In this document: in pieces, positions 5,844 to 9,811 of the stretch
Layout of the letters: every line of letters starts with the position of its first letter
Position numbering within the stretch: the first letter of the stretch is position 1
Assembly (NCBI GenBank): GCA_964383325.1
Contig: CAYLGY010000090.1
Span: 1-9,811 of the forward strand
Direction of reading: 5' to 3'
DNA: 9,811 nt
Source of the DNA: CAYLGY01 sp964383325
GTDB taxonomy: Bacteria > Pseudomonadota > Alphaproteobacteria > Rhizobiales > Rhizobiaceae
The notes under the pieces: model-generated
What the model was told of the DNA's origin: nothing
Databases searched by the model: none
What the model saw: the letters and a program-made list of their open reading frames with translations, nothing else
Made by a program: the position numbers and the translations under genes

Positions 5844-6932
5844 TCATTGGCCGGTCACGATTCTTGTCCAGATCCGCGTGACAAGGCGTTGCGCGCGCGG
5901 CTCGTAGGGCGTCGTGGTGAACAGCCGCTCCGCCTTTGCCGCATCGGGATAAATTGCCGGATCCTCGATGATCTCCGCGTCGAGGAATTCCTGCGAAGCC
6001 TCATTCCCGTTGGCGTAGTACACATAGTTCGAGGCCCGGGCGATGATCTCCGGCCGCATCAGGAAATTCAGGAACTCATGCGCTTCCTCGACATTGCGGG
6101 CATCGGCCGGGATGGCAAGCTGGTCGAACCACATCTGGGCGCCCTCGGCCGGAACGGCGTAGCCGACCTCGACGCCGCGATCGGCCTCGCTGGCCCGGTC
6201 CGCAGCCTGGAAGACATCCCCTGAATATCCGATCGCAAGGCAGATGTCGCCATTGGCAAGGGCGTTGATGTATTCAGACGAATGGAACTTGCGAATATGG
6301 GGACGGACAGCGAGCAACACCTCTTCCGCCCTTGCAAGGGTTTCGGCGTCGCGCGCATCGGGGTCGAGACCGAGATAGTTCAGCACTGCCGGGATGACGT
6401 CAGAAGGCGAGTCGAGCAGATGTACCCCGCAATCGGCAAATTTCGACACGATCTCCGGATCGAAAAGGACATTCCACGAGGTGATGCCCTCGTCTCCGAG
6501 GATTTCCTGCACCTTCTGGACATTGTAGCCGATTCCGGTGGTGCCCCACATGTAGTTGATCGAATATTCATTGCCCGGATCGTATTTCTCGGTGCGCTGG
6601 CTGATCAGGTCCCACATGTTGGAAAGGTTGGGAAGCTTCGACTTGTCCAGCTTCTGGAACACGCCTGCCTCGATCTGGCGCATCAGAAAGGTCGCGGTAG
6701 GGACGACCACATCATAGCCCGTGCCGCCGGCAAGCAGCTTGGTCTCGAGAATCTCGTTGGAATCGAATACATCATATTCCACGCGAATGCCGGTCTCCTC
6801 GGTGAAGTCTGCCAGAATGCTGTCATCGATGTAGTCCGACCAGTTATAGACATTGACGACACGTTGCTGCGCCAGGGCGCTGCCAGCCAGCAGGAACATT
6901 GTGGCGACCGACAGGGCGGTTCTGATGATCAT
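5844..6932 (-). CDS. potF: periplasmic putrescine-binding protein PotF
   Basis: Periplasmic receptor that captures putrescine and delivers it to PotHI. From the chosen start it has 362 residues (E. coli PotF about 370). A signal peptide with core ALSVATMFLLAG and cleavage after SALA leaves a mature start QQRVVNVYNWSDY. Family marks include VFDSNEILETKLLAGGTGYD, YMWGTTGIGYN, CGVHLLDSPSDV, FHSSEYINALANGD, GDVFQA and ANGNEA. The WSDY ligand residues and the two binding aspartates (in GDVFQ and WFDQ) are present. Several pocket positions differ from E. coli: Tyr for Trp in IGYSGD, Trp for Phe in MWFDQ, and Thr for Ser in VPTATF. The ligand may therefore be broader or different, for example spermidine. 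Start choice: ATG 6941 has its Shine-Dalgarno GAGGG directly abutting it, whereas ATG 6932 sits 9 bases after GAGGG and is preferred. It is the first gene of the operon, divergent from aacS. Confidence 0.95.
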   Translation of the reverse strand: MIIRTALSVATMFLLAGSALAQQRVVNVYNWSDYIDDSILADFTEETGIRVEYDVFDSNEILETKLLAGGTGYDVVVPTATFLMRQIEAGVFQKLDKSKLPNLSNMWDLISQRTEKYDPGNEYSINYMWGTTGIGYNVQKVQEILGDEGITSWNVLFDPEIVSKFADCGVHLLDSPSDVIPAVLNYLGLDPDARDAETLARAEEVLLAVRPHIRKFHSSEYINALANGDICLAIGYSGDVFQAADRASEADRGVEVGYAVPAEGAQMWFDQLAIPADARNVEEAHEFLNFLMRPEIIARASNYVYYANGNEASQEFLDAEIIEDPAIYPDAAKAERLFTTTPYEPRAQRLVTRIWTRIVTGQ

Positions 6933-6941
6933 GAAATTCAT

Positions 6942-6946
6942 CCCTC
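6942..6946 (-). promoter_or_regulatory. ribosome binding site for potF
   Basis: On the minus strand GAGGG directly abuts the ATG at 6941, too close to serve it, and lies 9 bases from the in-frame ATG at 6932. It therefore favours the later start, which removes three residues from the signal peptide. Confidence 0.6.
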
Positions 6947-7012
6947 ATTGCATAGAAAAGTGCGGCGATTCACGCATGTCTGGCAGCCCCGGACGCCATT
7001 GCGCTGGCAACG

Positions 7013-7040
7013 ACTATAATCAGGATTGCCCCGCCCACAA
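7013..7040 (-). promoter_or_regulatory. candidate sigma-70-type promoter for the pot operon
   Basis: On the minus strand TTGTGG (7040-7035) and TATAGT (7018-7013) are separated by 16 bp and lie about 70 bp upstream of potF. The -10 matches the consensus at 5 of 6 positions, the -35 at only 3. On the plus strand a perfect TATAAT (7015-7020) overlaps this -10 and could serve aacS, but it has no matching -35 at the proper distance. TTGC-GCTG-GCAA (6999-7010) next to it is an imperfect inverted repeat and possible operator. This is a guess from pattern only. Confidence 0.3.
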
Positions 7041-7141
7041 GAGCGGAAAAACATTGCTCCGGCCTTTGCCGTGGTGAAAACTTCGCCGCATGGGAACCTG
7101 CCGGCATTCCGGCCTTCCGGAGAGGAATGGAGAGAGAGAAA

Positions 7142-9103
7142 ATGACCACGCCTGGAACGATCCTCTGGAGCCCCTCGCAGGAACGCGCCGCAGCGACGGC
7201 ACTTGCCGCCTTCGCCCGGCAGGCCTCGGGGCGCAGCGGACGGCAATTTGCCGAACATGCCGCGCTGCATGAATGGTCGGTCTCCGACCGCGCGGCCTTC
7301 TGGGACCTCACCTGGGACTTCGCGCGAATCATTGGCGACAAGGGCGAGGCGGTACTCGTCGATGGCGATCGCATGCCGGGCGCGCGCTTCTTTCCGGACG
7401 CCACTCTGAATTTTGCCGAGAACCTGATGGTCTGCCGCGGGACGCAGGACGCGATCGTCTTCCGTGGCGAGGACAAGGTTCGCCGGCGCTGGTCCTTCGA
7501 CGAGCTGCATGACCGTGTCTCCAGCCTGCAGCAATTCCTGCTGAAAGAGGGATTGCGGCCCGGCGACCGTGTCGCGGCCGTCCTTCCCAACATGCCCGAA
7601 ACCGTGGCCTGCATGCTGGCCGCCGCTTCGATCGGGGCCATCTGGTCTTCCTGCTCGCCCGATTTCGGCGAGCGCGGCATCCTCGACCGGTTCGGCCAGA
7701 TCGAGCCCGCAATCCTGATCGGTTGCGACGCCTACTGGTACCAGGGCAAGCGCATCGAAACCGCCGGCAGGATCCAGGCCGTTGCAGGCCAGCTTCCCTC
7801 GCTGCGCAAGGTGGTTCTCGTGGACTATCTCGGCGGCGCCGCCGAAGCTGCCGCGTCCATTCGAGGCGCGACCACGCTGGACGCCATCCTCGCTTCCCAT
7901 CCCCCGCGCGAAGTCTCCTTCACAAGGCTGCCCTTCTCGCATCCGCTCTACATCCTCTACTCCTCGGGCACGACCGGCGCCCCGAAATGCATCGTGCATT
8001 CCGCTGGCGGCACGCTCCTGCAGCATCGCAAGGAACATCTGCTGCATTGCGACGTCCGTGCCGGCGACCGCGCCTTCTATTTCACGACCTGTGGCTGGAT
8101 GATGTGGAACTGGCTCGTGAGCGCGCTGGCGAGCCGGGCGACCCTGCTGCTCTATGACGGTTCGCCCTTCCATCCGGACGGCAATGTCCTGTTCGACTTC
8201 GCCCAGGACGAGAAGATGACCTTCTTCGGCACGTCCGCCAAATATATCGATGCGGTGCGAAAGGCGGGCCTGCGCCCGATCGACAGTCACGACCTTTCCA
8301 CCCTGCGCGCCATGGCCTCGACAGGTTCGCCGCTCTCCCCGGAGGGCTTCGCCTACACCTATGAGGCAATTGCCCCGGACGTGCATCTGGCCTCGATTTC
8401 CGGCGGCACGGATATCGTCTCCTGTTTCGTGCTCGGCGTGCCGACCGAGCCTGTGCGCTGCGGAGAAATCCAGGCGCCTGGCCTTGGCATGGCTGTCGAC
8501 GTCTGGGACGATGACGGCAGGCCGGTGCGCCGCGCCAAGGGAGAGCTGGTCTGCACGAAGCCGTTTCCCTCAATGCCCATCGGCTTCTGGAACGACCCCG
8601 ATGGCAGCAAGTATCGCGACGCCTATTTCGCCCGCTTCGACAATGTCTGGTGTCATGGCGATTTCGCCGAATGGACGGAGCATGGCGGCATCATCATACA
8701 CGGCCGCTCCGATGCCACGCTCAATCCCGGCGGCGTCCGGATCGGCACGGCCGAGATCTACCATCAGGTAGAGCAGATGGAGGAGATCCTCGAAGCCCTC
8801 TGCATCGGCCAGGAATGGCAGGGCGACGTCCGCATCGTGCTGTTCGTTCGCCTCGCACCCGGAGTGGAGCTGGATGAAGCGCTGAAGGCGCGGATCCGCG
8901 CCCGGATCCGCTCGGGCGCAAGTCCGCGCCACGTGCCGGCGCGGATCGTTGCTGTGACCGACATTCCGCGCACGAGGTCCGGCAAGATCGTCGAGCTGGC
9001 GGTGCGCGATGTGGTGCATGGCCGCCCGGTCCGCAATCGCGAGGCCCTTGCCAACCCGGAAGCGCTGGAATTGTTTCGCGAACTTGCCGAACTGGAAACG
9101 TAA
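7142..9103 (+). CDS. aacS: acetoacetyl-CoA synthetase (acetoacetate-CoA ligase)
   Basis: Cytoplasmic enzyme (EC 6.2.1.16) that activates acetoacetate with ATP and CoA to acetoacetyl-CoA, feeding ketone bodies and polyhydroxybutyrate breakdown products into central metabolism. The symbol acsA or acsA2 is also used in rhizobia. The product has 653 residues, typical of the family (about 650). It belongs to the adenylate-forming superfamily: the P-loop-like YSSGTTGAPK (273-282), FTTCGWMMWNW, ASTGSPLSPEGF, the ISGGTDIVSCF motif that binds the adenylate, HGRSDATLNPGGVRIGTAEIY in the hinge to the C-terminal domain, and RTRSGK with the catalytic lysine at about residue 615. The N-terminal W..TWDFARIIG region and the GTDIVSCF form separate it from acetyl-CoA synthetases. 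ATG 7142 has GGAG about 9 bases upstream. ATG 7127, five codons earlier, is an alternative with AGAGG close by. It is divergent from potF across about 200 bp. No terminator with a T-run follows. Confidence 0.96.
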   Translation: MTTPGTILWSPSQERAAATALAAFARQASGRSGRQFAEHAALHEWSVSDRAAFWDLTWDFARIIGDKGEAVLVDGDRMPGARFFPDATLNFAENLMVCRGTQDAIVFRGEDKVRRRWSFDELHDRVSSLQQFLLKEGLRPGDRVAAVLPNMPETVACMLAAASIGAIWSSCSPDFGERGILDRFGQIEPAILIGCDAYWYQGKRIETAGRIQAVAGQLPSLRKVVLVDYLGGAAEAAASIRGATTLDAILASHPPREVSFTRLPFSHPLYILYSSGTTGAPKCIVHSAGGTLLQHRKEHLLHCDVRAGDRAFYFTTCGWMMWNWLVSALASRATLLLYDGSPFHPDGNVLFDFAQDEKMTFFGTSAKYIDAVRKAGLRPIDSHDLSTLRAMASTGSPLSPEGFAYTYEAIAPDVHLASISGGTDIVSCFVLGVPTEPVRCGEIQAPGLGMAVDVWDDDGRPVRRAKGELVCTKPFPSMPIGFWNDPDGSKYRDAYFARFDNVWCHGDFAEWTEHGGIIIHGRSDATLNPGGVRIGTAEIYHQVEQMEEILEALCIGQEWQGDVRIVLFVRLAPGVELDEALKARIRARIRSGASPRHVPARIVAVTDIPRTRSGKIVELAVRDVVHGRPVRNREALANPEALELFRELAELET

Positions 9104-9250
9104 CGCTCCCGCACTGGCGTGCCCATGCGCGCCGCGCCGGGCAGAAATGTGCCAATCCCGTCCCGACTGTGTCTTATGGAACAATGGCAGCCGCGAAATG
9201 GGTCTAGAAAGGGGAGAAACTTTCTCAGCGCCGCCATCAGGAGTATACCC

Positions 9251-9811
9251 ATGCCGGAACAGCCCAAGTCTGTTGACGCCTACTCAAAGCTTATCAATCA
9301 ATTTGCCGTACTCGGTCCGGACAAGAAAACGCTGATGACAGGCGAGCAAAGTCTCAAGGCATTGAGCGTCGAGGCTCTGTGCAATGGCCTGGATTCGTCA
9401 CAGGAGTACATGCCCGATGTTAGCCTCAACGAAATCATCCGGAGACTGAGTCCCGAGGTCGAGAAAGGTGGGGACGGCTATTGGATGCTGGACAGGCCTC
9501 CCTTGCTCAACGACGTCGAACTCGGTGTCATCTTTGGGAAGTTGCAGACAAAGGCGCTGAATTACAATACCAGCATCGGTCAGAAGTGCCTCGAAGTCCT
9601 CGTAGGTTGCAAGCATAATTCCAATCTGAAAATCCGTGCAGAGAACGCTCTGAGATTCATCGCAACACAATCTAAAGGATACTATTACAACGATCCGTAT
9701 CTGGAAAAGCACTATTCTATTAATAACAGCCATCAGAATAATTTTAACAATCAATTTCATCAAAATAATTACAATCAGAAAATCAAATATACATGCGAAT
9801 ACGAAGAAGGA
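9251..9811 (+). CDS. unknown low-GC gene with Asn/Gln-rich tract, cut by the right edge
   Basis: I do not recognise this product. The frame is open for 187 codons from ATG 9251 to the window edge without a stop. The ATG has a good ribosome binding site (AGGAG, 7 bases upstream). GC falls along the gene, to 13 of 60 bases from 9721, far below the neighbouring aacS. Residues 1-90 look soluble and mixed in character. Residues about 112-140 (KCLEVLVGCKHNSNLKIRAENALRFIA inside) look like a pair of helices with HEAT-like spacing (NL..R..NAL..I). Residues 157-176 are a striking tract with 9 Asn and 4 Gln in 20. There is no signal peptide or membrane helix. The layout resembles the first half of the unknown protein at 1313-2761 (helical N-terminal part, then an Asn-rich tract), so the two may be distant relatives. 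The 147 bp before it (9104-9250) hold no other gene. Confidence 0.75.
   Translation, partial: MPEQPKSVDAYSKLINQFAVLGPDKKTLMTGEQSLKALSVEALCNGLDSSQEYMPDVSLNEIIRRLSPEVEKGGDGYWMLDRPPLLNDVELGVIFGKLQTKALNYNTSIGQKCLEVLVGCKHNSNLKIRAENALRFIATQSKGYYYNDPYLEKHYSINNSHQNNFNNQFHQNNYNQKIKYTCEYEEG

Noticed and set aside
6938..8386. Long minus-strand open frame (482 codons) opposite aacS and overlapping the start of potF
   Set aside because: It is a shadow of aacS. The product has no recognisable motif and it would overlap the potF promoter region.
9115..9132. Hairpin GGCGTG / CGCGCC after aacS
   Set aside because: It is a short stem with one wobble pair and no T-run, so not a supported terminator.

Overview
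The window looks like chromosomal DNA of an alphaproteobacterium, most likely of the Rhizobiales/Rhizobiaceae type. The grounds are the strongly GC-biased core genes (for example 43 G/C in the 60 bases from 5221), the rhizobial flavour of the isocitrate lyase followed by a small conserved protein, and an acetoacetyl-CoA synthetase like those used in polyhydroxybutyrate/ketone-body metabolism. The species cannot be named from the sequence alone.

Layout from left to right. 1-768 (+) is the 3' part of aceA (isocitrate lyase, glyoxylate shunt). 817-1050 (+) is a small 77-residue protein, closed by a textbook UUCG-loop terminator at 1086-1113. At 1125-2944 lies an AT-richer insert bounded by a perfect 53-bp direct repeat. 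The right copy is the 3' end of the putrescine permease gene potI. The left copy is an orphan duplicate. The insert carries one gene (1313-2761, +) for a 482-residue protein I do not recognise. From 2893 to 6932 on the minus strand is a complete putrescine ABC transporter operon, transcribed potF-potG-potH-potI in the same order as in E. coli. potG is crossed by a run of ten Ns, which appears to be an assembly gap and not a lesion. Divergent from potF is aacS (7142-9103, +), acetoacetyl-CoA synthetase. After 147 bp a second low-GC unknown gene begins at 9251 and runs off the right edge. It becomes very AT-rich (13 G/C in the 60 bases from 9721) and encodes an Asn/Gln-rich tract.

How the genes fit together: aceA, the Pot system and aacS are ordinary metabolic genes for C2 units, polyamine uptake and acetoacetate activation. 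They form separate transcription units and nothing in the sequence ties them into one pathway. Removing 1,767 bp (one repeat copy plus the insert body) restores a plausible ancestral locus in which the aceA unit and the pot operon converge on one terminator.

The accessory material is the 1.77-kb insert at the 3' end of potI and the unfinished gene at the right edge. Both unknown proteins have an apparently helical N-terminal part with one HEAT-like stretch, followed by an Asn-rich low-complexity tract, so they may belong to one family of mobile cargo genes. No transposase, integrase, tRNA, rRNA or CRISPR array is visible in the window.
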